Positions 1-12,050 of a stretch of DNA of 64,000 nucleotides are shown here, one piece after another. A model generated the notes under the pieces. The model worked only from the letters and a program-made list of their open reading frames with translations, was not told where the DNA came from and did not search any database. Made by a program: the position numbers and the translations under genes. Where the stretch lies: positions 372,001 to 436,000 of the forward strand of contig JANVFP010000037.1 of assembly GCA_027919835.1 (NCBI GenBank), in the 5' to 3' direction. The stretch comes from Lentinula raphanica. Taxonomy: Eukaryota > Basidiomycota > Agaricomycetes > Agaricales > Omphalotaceae. Within the stretch, counting starts at the first letter, position 1. Each line of letters begins with the position of its first letter.

Positions 1-2
1 CC

Positions 3-342
3 ATGTCCGAGCTCAAGCTCCGTAGACTGGTAGAGCACAACCAGAGATTAAAGGAGGATTTGGCAAGACCTAGAGTTAGAGTAAGCGAGGCTAGTTCCAG
101 GTATGTTGTTTCTTCCTATCAATTCTCGTTCAGTGACTCACTCCAAGCCTCCTGTCAGCTTAATTCGATACTGCAAAACAACGAAGGACCATCTCGTATG
201 TTCACAGACCCTCTTCACCCTCCTTTCTGAGCCGCTCAAACTGAATCCTGCCTCACAGGTACCTTCAGTGTGGGGTCCTGTTGGCAAGGGCGAAGACCCA
301 TACGCGCCTCCAGCACAGGGTTGCAATTGCACGATAATGTGA
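3..342 (+). CDS. Heterotrimeric G-protein gamma subunit (STE18-type)
   Basis: Small prenylated subunit that pairs with G-beta at the plasma membrane in pheromone and nutrient signalling. Exons 3-100, 159-195 and 259-342, all joined at GT-AG sites, give 72 residues. The N-terminal part is an amphipathic coiled helix beginning [20 protein letters not shown]. The middle carries [14 protein letters not shown], typical of fungal gammas. The C-terminus is CNCTIM, a CaaX farnesylation box (CTIM) with an adjacent Cys that could be palmitoylated. Length fits the family (about 70-110 aa). The ATG is only two bases inside the window, so an upstream exon cannot be excluded, though the N-terminus looks complete. 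Confidence 0.9.
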
Positions 343-3300
343 ACGTGCTCTTCCCTGCCCTTCCTTACCCTTCCGTTGTATTCTGTCGTTGCTCTTTTCG
401 CCCTATCTGCTCTTTCACCGGATTTTCTTTCTCTCTTCTTTGTACGAATACGAAAGCAGGCCCAGGCTCCCCCAATCGTGTCCGAAGTTGTTGATCGCAT
501 TGTCTGGACCGGAAATTACTCGTTCGCAAGTCAATCTTGCCCGAACCCCCACACTCGTTTAAACCAAAACCCTCGAAAACCACATACCAAATTCCCTCTC
601 GTACCCACATCGAGACAATCATCGTCCGCACTTTACCGTCGGTATATTACCTCGCGTCATAGTTTCTTGCTTTACCTTGGTGTTCCTTCTTCATTTTCAT
701 TCAAGTGGAAGCTGATTTACGGCAATCCTTTACACACCGTCCATCGTTTTGCGTCCGTACAGAGAGATCGCTTTTCGTTACATTACAACACTTATTGTTT
801 ATATCGTCTTCCAATTTTTCTTGCTGTCTACTCTCAAATGAGTTGCTCCGATACCATAGGATATGTCCTCAATCAGCATGGTACGACAGTCGTATATAAA
901 TCTGTGTTCATCACACTGCGTTTAATTTATATCGAAATGGTGGCTAGTAGAAAACTAGTAAATTGGCTTTTATGACTACCGAGGGACGAGGAGAGAGGGG
1001 TATCCTGCAGCAAAAAGTGCGATTGACAGCGTTCAATTCAGATAATCAAAGGAACAAGTACAACAGATATTTCAATGGAATGAGACAGGCTACATGAAAT
1101 GATTTCCAGTTGCAGATAAAAAGGGACAGGAAGAGAGGGAAGTAAGCGCGGCGATAAAGGTCGAGGGAAGGGGTTGTAATCAAGATGGGGTCGTCGGAGT
1201 GGATATATAAGTAAACAGGAGAGAAGAGAGGGATTTGAGAGCAGAAGTATCCTACAATCACAACAGAGAAGTAGTTCCCAAATGAACAAGTTGATGGTGG
1301 ATGGTGGAAGGGATTTACTGAACAGAGCAGCACTTGCCGCCCGATGTCTGGCCATAAGGGTCTTCGCTTTTGCCAACTGGACCCCAGACAGAAGGGACCT
1401 AGAGTTATTACAATGATGATTAGCGATGTAGAAACCCAGCTAATAACTGAAATAGAGGCTTGCCAGATGATCTTTCGTCGTTTTACAATATCTTATGAGG
1501 CTGCCGAGCAAAACGCACGACCGTCAATATGCGGGACTTGAATGGACAGTTGGCGGGATGATAACACACCTCGCACTAGCCTCACTAACTCTCACTCTCG
1601 GCCTCGCAAGGTCGTCCTTTAATCGGGCATTATGCTCCAGAAGTCTCCGCAACTTCAGCTCTGACATTGCCTGTCGTCCCCCAGTCCGTGTACTCATTTT
1701 GAATGACTTTGTGGTTTTTTCTTCTACGTCACTTCTCTACTACTCTCTCGGCGTTCAAGGAACCAGCGAAAAGCAGGTGGATAATAGGGATTTCGGGTTG
1801 GAAGCAAGACTATGGGTTATATCAGATAGTCTTTTGCTTGATTCCGTATCTCGGTTGCGGGTAATATAACTGGAATGCAGAAGTTGAGCATTTACATCAG
1901 ATTCCGAATGACGGTAGTGCTTACGCGTTGTAGCAACCGTGAATATATGAAAGAAGAGAGAAATTCGCAGGTTGAGAGGTGATGAAAGAAGAAGAGAAAG
2001 AAGGCGTTGAGGAGGTGAGTTGATGTTAATGATTTAAAAAAGAGATGGGTCCTTGAGGCGCTGCACCCAGGCGGCAACCCTTTTTCTATAAATCGGCCCC
2101 AAGGCTTCACACTCGGCGGATAATCAGACCGCTCATTGTAATTACTGTATTCTGTCAGCTTGGAACCCAATAAGTTTAAATGCATCAGATTCCACAAGGT
2201 ACTAAGGTAGAGTAACGTGTGAGAGCAGAATGATAGAGAATGATAATCTCTTGCGAATATCAGAAATCAGCCTCAATCCAGGTTTGTGCGAATCTAGAAC
2301 TAGACCAGTGGACCTGCAGACAGCGTTTTTTCCTCTTGAAGAAGGGTCACCGCCACTGTCCAACTGTCGTTTTGCTAGCATCCATCGAACTGCAGCTCGA
2401 GGCAGTGACAATTTCCGCCCAAGAACACGAGTTTATGGAACATGGAACAGCATGGGAAGGCTTACTCGGAAACCAAACTTGGCTCTCCAATCGAATGTGC
2501 AAAATAGCTTTCAAGGTCATGGAACTGCGGAGGTGCATGAGAAGAACATGACCAGTTGTAAGAAGGATGATGAATGGACGTTTTAAAAAAAGTATCACCT
2601 ATGACAGTCTCAACATATCGTGACTGTAAGCGATATCCAAGAAAACAAGAATGCGTAGAATGCGTAGAAGAAACATGGAATCTTCCAATCTTCTTCTCCA
2701 TCTTCTCGAATCTCTACATTCTACTCTCTTCATTCCTCAAACTTTCGTCAGGAAGTCATGGACCTGTGGCTCCGGGAGCGCTCCAACGAATTGCATGACA
2801 TTTTCTCCTTCTCGGAAAGCGATCACTGTTGGCAGTGCACGGATCTACCAGGAAATTCATACAATCAGTCCGACCGAGAGAACATCATCGAAGTATGCTC
2901 AATGGGCCATATGCATACCTTGTACTTTCGACCTAGTTCCATACCATCTTCGGATTCAGTATTAATAGTCATAACATCCACAGGAAGGCCCGTGCCCGAT
3001 TTGATACTCGGATTGCTAGAGATACTCTTGAGGATGGGTGACAACCTATGCATGGGGATCAACATGATGATCAGATATTACTGGACGCTCGGAAGAGGTT
3101 GACTGACATATGACAAGGTTGGCACCAGCTACAGCACACAGATCAAGTTGACGAACGGGCGACGGATATCATCATTGTGAGTATCCCGGTCTGCAATCAA
3201 TCAACGTCCAACCAGAATACTTACTCGGCGTAAAAGTCAACCAATACCAGACGTCCTTTCGATTGTGGCCCGCTTGTGACCTTTTTAAAGGTCTAAACCC

Positions 3301-3584
3301 GACAAACAGTCATCAAGCATGAGCATTCTCAATAGAGCATCGCATCGCATCGCATACTTACACCAAAATCCGCATCAGCATAATGTTCCAAACGAGAAGA
3401 ACTCGCGGAGAACGTCCGAATTGATCGAGGTCGGATGGCTGATGCCTTGAAGGTTGATTTTAGAGCTCGTGTAGCCAGTGATGATGCCATTGGGGATCCT
3501 TGATGGTTGATTTAAGTGTGCAGGGCAAGTCTAGATGGATGAAGAGGGGAAAATGCTCTGACGGAGGTCGCTGTTTTAAACAAA
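343..3584. other. Gene-poor stretch after the G-gamma gene
   Basis: The first few hundred bases are probably the 3' UTR of the G-gamma gene. Open frames at 376-975 (plus), 1038-1376 (minus) and 2758-3102 (plus) show no recognisable domain, no coherent splice structure and composition typical of noncoding DNA. I see no gene I can support here. Confidence 0.5.
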
Positions 3585-3675
3585 AGATATTCCCGCTACC
3601 CTTTAGGGTAAGGGTTTTATGGTTTTGGATTCGATTTTTTTCGCAGCGATTTACAATGTTTGAGCATCGGCCCGG
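3585..3675 (-). repeat. Dispersed repeat, left-type copy 1
   Basis: About 90 bp shared with 58891-58982. The core at 3592-3601 is CCCGCTACCC, followed by TTTAGGGTAAGGGTTTT. A diverged middle leads to GATTTACAA and an end in CGGCCCGG. The reverse complement of the core (GGGTAGCGGG) occurs at 5599-5608, so the ABC-transporter pseudogene lies between inverted cores. Confidence 0.6.
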
Positions 3676-3799
3676 AATTGATCCTATTGTCGTTCCGCTG
3701 CTTCCCGTACTATTGTGTATGAACATCGAAAGGAGTTGGAATGAGACACCTCTTTTTTCTTTCTTTTTTTGTGGAGTGTTTTGCTCTCAAGAACAATGA

Positions 3800-5370
3800 C
3801 GAAGTCGGGTTATTCCAACTGTGAAGGCCTCTCTTCTTTCAAAACTGACATACTCTTGGGTTACGCCGCTCATGGTAACATACTCAACTCCTTTGTCATA
3901 GTCTACCGTGATTGATGCATCTTCATTCTTTCACAGAAGGTCTTGGGTTATCAGCATACTCTACAGGCCTCAGACCTTTGGAAGATGGATGAAACCATGG
4001 CCGCAGCACACCTGTCAGAAGAGTTAGACAAAGCCTGGGCATGCAGAGTCAAAGAAGCTAATGATTGGAATACAAGACTGGAACTGGGTAAGATTGATCC
4101 TAGTTTTATAAGGTGCACGTACTGGCGCGTGAAGGCGCAAAACTCGAGATTCTCTTGAGAAGAAATGGCGCAAAGTAGATGGAAGACGGGAGGCTAGTCT
4201 TGCTTGGAGCTTGAACGAGGTCTTCGGTCACCTTTTCTGGATCGGAGGGGCTTTCAAAGTAAGCTCACAGGCCACATCGTCAAATCTCTTTCTGATTTGC
4301 ATGCATTCACACTCAGGTTTTCGGGGACACATGCCAGATGATGGGACCCTTGGTGGTCAAGGTGCTCTCTCTTCTGCTACATCGGCGTAGAGATTCTGAC
4401 CTCGCAGTCAGGCAATCATCAACTTTGCAAAAGCTCGATCCGCACTGATCCGCAACTGATGAGGCTGAGAGACCTGACATTGGAAGACGGATAGCAATGG
4501 CAATCGGCTTGTTCTTGATGGTGATATGCACAAGCATATGCCAGCATCAGGTAAGCTCAATCAAATGTCGTATAGAAAGAGCCTCAACCAACATTCAGTT
4601 CTTCTGGCAATCTATGACAACTGGCGTCTTGGCTCGGGGAGCGTTAACCAATTGTGTATACAAACATAGCGTGCTGCTGACAGGAAGGGCTTGCATAGAT
4701 TATACAAATGCGAAGTTGGTGAACAGTATCTCAACGTATGTGATACCTGGAAGTGTCGGTCTTCTGCTGCCTTATACGCTACTTGTGTCATGCAGATAAG
4801 CAGATTCGACGCAACTTCTCAGTGGTTCGTAAGTTGTTTGCTCTTATCAATCTATCTGTAATGCAAGCACATACCCAGTTCAGCATGCAGGTATGGTAGA
4901 TATCAATTGTACCCATTTGGCATCGATACCGAGGTGATTAAGGGTGGACTGCACCGATACAAGTTTCGGTCTGCTTGATCATACTCCTGGTTCAGGTAGG
5001 AGATTGTTTGTACGCACTTGTATACTTTGACTGATGATCTTTCAAAGCTCGGCCCTTCCGCGTTAGCGGGATTTGCCCTCTTCTTACTCATCGCTCCTAT
5101 TCAAAGTTAAGTCATGGCTCACTGTCTGAAGATTCGGAAAGCCTCAAACGTGTGGCTGAGTGCTTTGTGTGAGACTCTGGGCCGATCCATTGACTTTTTC
5201 TTTTGTTTCGACCACGAACATCCTTCTCCAGAATGTGCGCATACAAACATACCAGTTTGACTTTCGATTGCCTTTGTCGTTGTTGTCGATTACTTTTGCC
5301 CAGTATTTGCTTGATTATACCAACATTCCCTCCAGCTTTGACTTGTTGATTACCGTCTGCATAGATTCCT
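3800..5370 (+). pseudogene. Decayed ABC transporter (ABCC/MRP-like), N-terminal half only
   Basis: Family-like peptides appear in order: LLSKLTYSWVTPLM, then after a 60-nt intron LGYQHTLQASDLWKMDE (about 3945-3990), VKEANDWNTRLE, SLAWSLNEVFGHLFWIGGAF, CQMMGPLVV, IAMAIGLFL, FFWQSMTTGVLARGAL and LGPSALAGFALFLLIAPIQ. This is the pre-membrane region and first transmembrane domain of a fungal multidrug exporter. The frame breaks near 4130 and again near 4450. There is a TAA inside the PIQS/VMAH junction near 5105, and similarity fades near 5370. No Walker A, signature or Walker B region follows, so both ATPase domains are missing. It is a truncated, multiply disabled relic. Confidence 0.75.
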
Positions 5371-5598
5371 AGCACTCATTCTCAACCAAACTCGCTTTTG
5401 CGGTGACCTCCCACATTTCGGATCCTTTCCTTGTCTTGTTTGGTTCTGATTTTTGTTCAATGTACACAAGCTTCACCTTAGAATTACTGTCCTGCATGAA
5501 GTATATCTTGTTGAATCAATACAAGTGTTCAGCATTGCCGTATGCATTTCTGTATAGGTTTCTTTAAAATGTCTATGAAAAATGGAGCAACCTAACGT

Positions 5599-5638
5599 GG
5601 GTAGCGGGCTGTGCCGCTAGTCGGCCCTACTGGTTATA
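5599..5638 (+). repeat. Dispersed repeat, right-type copy 1
   Basis: Begins GGGTAGCGGG and continues through GTCGGCCCTACT to TTATA. It matches 61208-61248 with few changes. The core is the reverse complement of the left-type core at 3592-3601. Confidence 0.55.
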
Positions 5639-5804
5639 TAAATTGGTTTCCTGAGTCAGCTTTGGCGCGTAGGTCACGGTGTCATGTGGTCGCTCCCGCC
5701 ATGATGAACATCGTACACCGTACACTGTACACCGTCACGCCAGGCTGCCTCCAGGTGAAGCAAGAGAGACTGATTCTGTATATTCAAGTTGTACAAAGAT
5801 ACTG

Positions 5805-8800
5805 CTACAATTCTACCTTGATCCGATGATACATCTCCGCCATCTTTCTCATATCTTCGACACTCTCAGTTTCCTTCACCCGGCCGTCTTCATCATAAAT
5901 CTTCGGGTCGTAATACTCAAACGGTGGTGGAGTTTCTGGAATGCACGTAAAATCTTGCTTCACGCCGTAGTCGTCGAATTTCCATGGTTCTCCTGGGTTA
6001 GATGGCGCACTGAGCAAGACAGCATTGGACGAGTCCAGAGAGATGTCGGAGTCGAAGTAGTTTAGCGGCGTTAGGATGAAACTATAAATGTGTTGAATCA
6101 ATCAAGTAGGAATATGCAGAAAGTGTGTTCAAAAGTCTCTTGTATACCTTGACATTGCTACTGTGGTCTTCGTATTAGGAGAGTCTTCCGCTTGAGGCTA
6201 CATGAATAGATATCGATTAGCCATAATCGATCGACCATCCTGTAGAGGATGAAATGTTCAAACCAAATGGTGAGTTCCGACATTGACCCAGACCACAAGA
6301 TCATCTTGGGTGATATTGTCCCCATCGAACAACTTATGGAAATCAACAGTCGGCTTTCCAGGTAGATTCATATTCCACATCGAGCTAGAAGAAGGTTCGG
6401 TCTCTTTTCGTAGAGAGACAGCCAGATTATATCGAGCCCAGTTCGCGTTATTGAGAAGACGGCGAGAGCCGACGACAGTCTATGTTGGGTCATGAGGCTC
6501 AGAATCATTCGCGTTCGGAGAGAATCGAATGGTCGAGCTCACGTTATGAATGGGATTGTACCCAGCGTGGATAGCATATCCGCGGGGACTACCCCATGAG
6601 TTTGTCTTATTCTGATTCACGATGGAATAATGCCCTTGAAAGTTGGTCGGGTACTTGAGCAACGCTTCGTCTTCGGTCTCGATGATTCGCCTAGTGATCT
6701 TTTGTTGAATAGCCGTATGACCCCATTCATCGTCCTCTAACCACGGTTGTTCAACAACCTCTTGAGATGAGATAGTCTCAAGCAAGCTGTTTTCTAATCC
6801 GGCAATGTCAAAGTCGACTCTGTCAGAATGCTTGAGTACCGTTATGGTTTATCAAGAATGTATAGGTCATGCTCACTTGTAGTTTATGACGTGGTCGTGT
6901 AGATTTCCCACTGTAAATGAAATCATACATCGGCGCTTTGCAAAGAGATATGCAATGTTATCACTGACTAGAATGTTCTCTGAGTCTCCCACCGTACGGA
7001 TCCTGAAGAGGATCCCAATAACCACCTTGCAAGTAGCCGGATGCAGAAAGTCGAACTTCTATCGTACCATCAATGTGGAACATATAGTCAAACTAGTTTT
7101 CGTTGGCTTTGTGTGAGTTTGCAGATCTTGAATGGGTTCATGAGCAGCACATACCACTACATGTTCACGCGAGAGCACGGAACACTCAGTGACAATCCTC
7201 TCTGAATCGGTAGAACACCATTGACGCACCATAATCATAACTGCATCACGATTGAGGTCAGAACATTGACTCGATCTGGAGTCTAGATCACTTACTTCCC
7301 GACCACAGAGATACTTCTCACAGTCAACATATATCCCTTTACCGCACCGAATTCACCTTCCATATAACCAGTGTGTCTTGTCACAGGTCTTCCCGTGTCT
7401 TGTTCAAATACACATATAGCCTTCTCTCGTACGAGCGTGCCCAGAGCGGAGTGTGTCGTAGCCGGAAGGTAGACTGCCTCATGTGGGCAATCATATCCAG
7501 GTAGCATGTCCCGGACGGCAAGGCCCATACCGAAGTGACGATCTAACCAGGCGGTAGTGGATTGTAGAGGATCGTTCCCGGCTGGAAGAACAACAGTTGT
7601 TAGAGTCACCGTTCACGAGAATCGCCTAAATTCATACCATACTGCGCGATGGCTTCTTGGGGTGCCAGCTACGGAGAACGAGCTCAGGCTGTGGCATGAG
7701 ATCCCGGAGTTGCAATGCATAGTTACCTGATATATGATCCTCTCCCCTTTCAATGTAATATCCCATAAATTCAGTCCCATATCTCGATCAAAGCCAAGAT
7801 ACATCCCCCATCCCATCCAAGATATATACTGCAGTCCTCTATCGACTCTAAACCTCAGCCCAGCGAAGGAGACAGATCGAGGGCCAGGAAGATGATCAAG
7901 GTCTCTCGGAGTACCGACGCGCTTGCGTGTAGACCATGAATAATCTTGCGGTGTACCACGAGATGATTCAAGATCTTTTGGATTCCGGATGAGTGTACCG
8001 TTCCGATATGATTGGAGAAATTCAGTTGTGGAACCAAAGACTTGGTGATTGAAGACCACCTATGGAAATGGTTTCAATGAGCTTTCTGAAGCTGAGAAGA
8101 GTGAGATAAGACCTACCTTCGAAGCTGTCCATAGCGAAGGGTCCGTGCCAGCGACATCAAACAATTGCCAGAAGTTGACGGGAAGTAGCCAAGGTCCAGG
8201 TAGATTCCTTCTGAGCGAGAGCCACGTCTTTCTAGTGGTACCATCAAAGCTGAGAGGACCATTTGAGGAGGCAATGAGAGTGTCATTATCGTTTCCTCGT
8301 ACTGTTACTCCGAATAAATCCTAGAGTGAAACCTTGTCAGAAACTCTAAAGACGTGAGTGAAACATAGAGCATACCTCCAATGCGTCTGACAGTTCTGGA
8401 GAGAGGAACTTGAAAAGGCCATGCAGTTCTTCTATGTTAACAAAACCTCGGGCATTGAACGGAATCTCGCTCTCGTGGTAGATTTCAGTCAACGAACTCA
8501 TGGTTGTCCCTTCATCGATAGGAAGAGGACCAACGATATAGTTCATAATGGTAGGATCTCTCAATCCACCGTGATGAATTATGACATGAGAATACCTCTC
8601 TGGTGCAATTCCTCCAGCGAGATAGGCTAGAGCATCTGCCTTGGAAGGATAATACGTCTCTATGAGATATACGACGTTATCCGAGAGCACAGCATCAGAT
8701 CCTCGAGTAAGATTCAGCTTTCTCTCTGGTGCTTCAAGCCATTTCTGTATGTCGGTGATCTCATCCACCGTAAGTGAGGCCCAAGGGTTGGTGGCCGTAG

Positions 8801-9086
8801 GAGGTTTTGCCGCAGGTGCTAACGGTGCGACACATTTCTCTAAGCCAAGTTCGTTATCATTCTCGAGCCACTTGTTGAGCGTTGGCTTGTATGGTGTCAA
8901 GAAGAATGCGCAGAGCGTGATGGTGGTGAGAATGATAAGGAAAACAAATCGAAAGCGTCGGCCTCGCCGCTTCTTGAAGGGCGCGGCGTTGCTGACGTCA
9001 TCCTCTTTGCGTGAGTCGTCTAGGGCTTTTGGCTCGTTGGGGAGCGACTGATAACCTCGAGCAGAAGATGCAGAACTTATCGCCAT
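5805..9086 (-). CDS. Copper amine oxidase, membrane-anchored
   Basis: Oxidises primary amines to aldehydes, releasing ammonia and hydrogen peroxide, with copper and a topaquinone made from its own tyrosine. Exons: 9086-8376, 8320-8117, 8059-7727, 7668-7638, 7581-7296, 7240-7230, 7156-7155, 7092-6969, 6910-6877, 6820-6543, 6479-6264, 6197-6149 and 6081-5805 (851 aa). Residues about 46-63 form one hydrophobic segment after a basic stretch, suggesting a type II anchor. The base-containing motif is WLDRHFGMG. NYDY holds the cofactor tyrosine (about Tyr523). HDHVINY gives two copper histidines and the HHLPQAED region the third. The apparent TAG at 6480-6482 lies in a GT-AG intron. The 2-nt exon 7155-7156 is needed to read NYDYVFDYMF; the alternative is one exon 7240-7219 giving NYDYGASMFDY. 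The start at 9086 was chosen over 9158 because MAISSASS looks like a cytosolic N-terminus. Confidence 0.9.
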
Positions 9087-9340
9087 ATTTCTTGCAACGA
9101 GGGGAAATGAGCAAAAACGCTGGCTATAGCTCTTATCTTCACGCGATAAGGAGGTCACGATATACTTAGCAGCTATCTCACTCGATCTACCCGTTTCCCA
9201 CTGGACAGCACAAGGCTACTAGCACTTGAACTTATGGAGGTTACAACGTTTTCAAGGTATGTATCTTTTTCAAAGACCAATTACGATTTCATTGAGTCCT
9301 TTTGAATATATCTGTTAAGTTATATCGCACAGTGAATTAC

Positions 9341-10251
9341 TTAAGTGTGTTGAACAGTGACAGTGCTGCCGCTGGTAGAGACGCTAGTGAGAACCTGACC
9401 GTTCTGCTCGATATCCAAGATCACACCAGAAGCAGGTGTAAGGGTCTCGGAGCTCGTAGACGCAGCAGCACCAGTGAACTCGACTGTGCCAAAGTTGGCA
9501 AAAGGAACGAGAGAGTTTCCTTCCTCGAAATCTTCAACGATCCATTCTGCGTTCAGTCCACGGAGAGCAGCCTGTGTCACACAACCACATGTTAGGTTCC
9601 CCTTTTGTATAAGCATGAGATTCATGATCCACTTACAGCACTATCTGGAGCTGAGAGAGCCTGAGTAACTGTTCGGCCAGTACTCTCATTGACCAAAGTG
9701 ACGGTTCCCGTGGTGGAGCTAGTTGACTGGACAGTGACAGTGATGGTGTTGCCGGAGGAGATAGGGAAGTTGGAGAAGTCGGTGGCAAAGTTAGGGAACC
9801 TATATAGCACATACGAAAGTTCATCAAGGAGAAGCACAGGAAGTTGTAGAATCACAAACCATTCAAACCACGCGTCATAAGAAACACGACCTCCGCTGAT
9901 AGTGAAGTCAACACCGGACTGGAGGATGGACTGCTGAGCGGTGTCTCCATCAATGCCAACCCACGCGGAGGCCGCACCACTGTTGCCAGTGGGTGTGGGT
10001 ACCACAAAGGTTCCTACAACCTTGTTGAAGGTTTGACCGGAAGGCGGGGACTCGATCACAACACCGGACCAGTTCTCACTGAACTCGGGGTGGCTGACGT
10101 TGCTAGCGAGAACACCTTCCGAAGTGCTGGCGGTGAGAGGCCTCGAGCGACGACTTTCACGGGCGGCGATACGCTCGGCAAGACGCGAGGGGCGGGCTAC
10201 CGCGATGGAGAAGAGGAGAGCACTAGAGACGAAGAAAGTAGAGAGCTTCAT
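9341..10251 (-). CDS. Secreted G1 peptidase (eqolisin, scytalidoglutamic-peptidase type)
   Basis: Acid endopeptidase of the glutamic class, acting outside the cell. Exons 10251-9860, 9799-9637 and 9571-9341 give 261 aa. A signal peptide (MKLSTFFVSSALLFSIAVA) and a basic propeptide precede the beta-sandwich domain, which starts near NWSGVV. The catalytic Gln is in the AWVGIDGDTAQQSILQ region. The catalytic Glu is in NAEWIVEDFE. DAWFEWFPNF is the conserved substrate-cleft segment and is restored only when the 60-nt intron after 9860 is removed. Length and motif order are normal for the family. A TATA-like box lies about 95 nt upstream of the ATG. Confidence 0.9.
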
Positions 10252-10344
10252 GGCGAATTAATGTTATGAGGATCAAGAGGCCTGAAGAGTCAGTGTCTGA
10301 TACGAGGGAAGTACTCGATGCCAATCCTGTTGTAAATTGCGTAG

Positions 10345-10352
10345 CTTTTATA
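10345..10352 (-). promoter_or_regulatory. TATA-like box of the eqolisin gene
   Basis: Minus-strand TATAAAAG, about 95 nt before the ATG at 10251, a plausible distance for a fungal core promoter. Confidence 0.4.
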
Positions 10353-10359
10353 CAGTAGC

Positions 10360-12050
10360 ATGCAGCCTGCTCAGAAAGTAAGTTTCGGAACAACATGATT
10401 CGCGCCATCGTGGAATATGTTGATTGCTTGTTGGTACAGATGAGCAGCAGATGGTGAAGAAGGCGAGTTGTGTGTCTTTTTTTACCTTGAAGGGAAGCAT
10501 GTAGCTCATAAGTAAGCACAGCATATGAACACCCTGCATTCATAGTCTCGGCGTCCATGGCCACTGCTTTTGGTGAATAGAGTCTGCAGAGAGGAAATTT
10601 CGGAGATATCTGCTATCAAGAAGAACAGTGCGAAGCTTGGCTCTCGAGACGCACTGGAACCTCGTGAGTGAGTGTACGATTTTGGACGCCTGTTCACACT
10701 GACAAGCGTATAATGTCTGTTTCCGTATGGGACCGACCTGAGCACGTTCATCTTCTACGAATGTTGATAATTTTCCAACACGCCTTCGAAACCTAGATCC
10801 TTCCGACGTTCTCTGACGTTCTTTTGCATTCTTTTATGATGATGCAAGAAATTTCGAAGACTTGATATCGAGCTCGAGGCGGCTGATAGCAAACATAGAG
10901 AATGGCTCACGTTTAGGTTTGTCTCGGAAGTCATTCAAAAGAACAATACATTTAAGCATCATCATACTATGTTGCGCAATGAACACGCATTCTACACAAG
11001 GAATGGATGCGTAAGTCCATCATACTCCGGGGAAGAACTGGGCTAGCACACTTACAGGTTGCATGCATAAACATCTCTCCAGGGGGGATCAACCTGAATG
11101 GATAGAGAGCGATAACACGAGAGAAAAGTTATATGGTAGTAGTAATCGACCAACGAGCTGATATGTTCCACAATATTTGAAACGAATTGATGCATTTGAT
11201 TGAAGCTTGCATGAAACCTGGAGACAGGATGATGCTAGCTTGTCGACATTGGACAAGCAGATTGATCATTACTTCGGGGATATATATGGGTTTGTCATGG
11301 AGAACAGAACCTCATCTAGCATCAAGCTCAGGTGACCAACAGATTGAAACCAGGAGTGGAGCAAAACTCAAGATTCATGGGGAATGTCCAAGTAATGTAC
11401 TGAATGAGGGGCAATGTTGAGCAACCTGCATATTCGTGACTTTGCTAGCAAGATGGGCAATCATGACAGCAACATGAGTCGGAATCGAGCAAGTTCTGGG
11501 CCGTTTGATCCTTTTTGATTGAATATCTAGTAGGAGGTTGCATTGAAACTATGAGCCGAAAAACTCTGAAAAACTTAGAGCGTCGACGACTGACTAGGTT
11601 CTCGTGATCATTTCCGTCCTCATGGGTTCTTGATACACGGTTGTTCTTCACAGTGCTTGCAGCCCCTTCTGTACCGATAGAAAGGGAATGAGGTTGTTGA
11701 GGAGCAGTGAAGACTGAAGTGTTGACGCGTGTATCTCCACTAAGGAGGACATGTGTGAAGAGAGAGGCGACGGTTTCGGATGGCCAACAACATCGACTCG
11801 ACCGCAAGAGAATGTGGACGTATGTTGAAGATGACAGCAACAAGAGAGATATCAAGAAGGGGGATTCGAAGCCCAAGTTCGTCTTTCGTAAGTGTGTATT
11901 GGACATGGTTCGTGTGAGAGCAGGTGATGAAAAGATCCGGGAGCGCTTCATCGTTGTTCGAAAACTGTGAGCATGAAGAAAAACACACTATTCTGGAAGC
12001 CAGAAATACGGGGACATGGGCTAAAGCTCATCTCCTCTCTAGCCTTAGAA
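10360..12050. other. Stretch with no supportable gene
   Basis: Contains the 5' flank of the eqolisin gene. An open frame at 11445-11951 (minus, 168 codons, ending in a Cys-rich CCCHDCPSC) has no recognisable domain and no supporting splice structure. I do not call it a gene. Confidence 0.4.

Noticed and set aside
376..975. 199-codon plus-strand frame after the G-gamma gene
   Set aside because: No domain, no splice support, low-information composition. Probably 3' UTR.
3592..3620. TTTAGGG/CCCTAAA text as an internal telomere repeat
   Set aside because: Only one palindromic CCCTTTAGGG unit, not a tandem array. It is part of the dispersed repeat.
6480..6482. In-frame TAG in the amine-oxidase gene
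   Set aside because: It is the end of a GT-AG intron (6480-6542). Removing it restores YNPIHNTVVGSRR, so the gene is not broken there.
11445..11951. 168-codon minus-strand frame with a Cys-rich end
   Set aside because: No recognisable domain, signal peptide or splice context.
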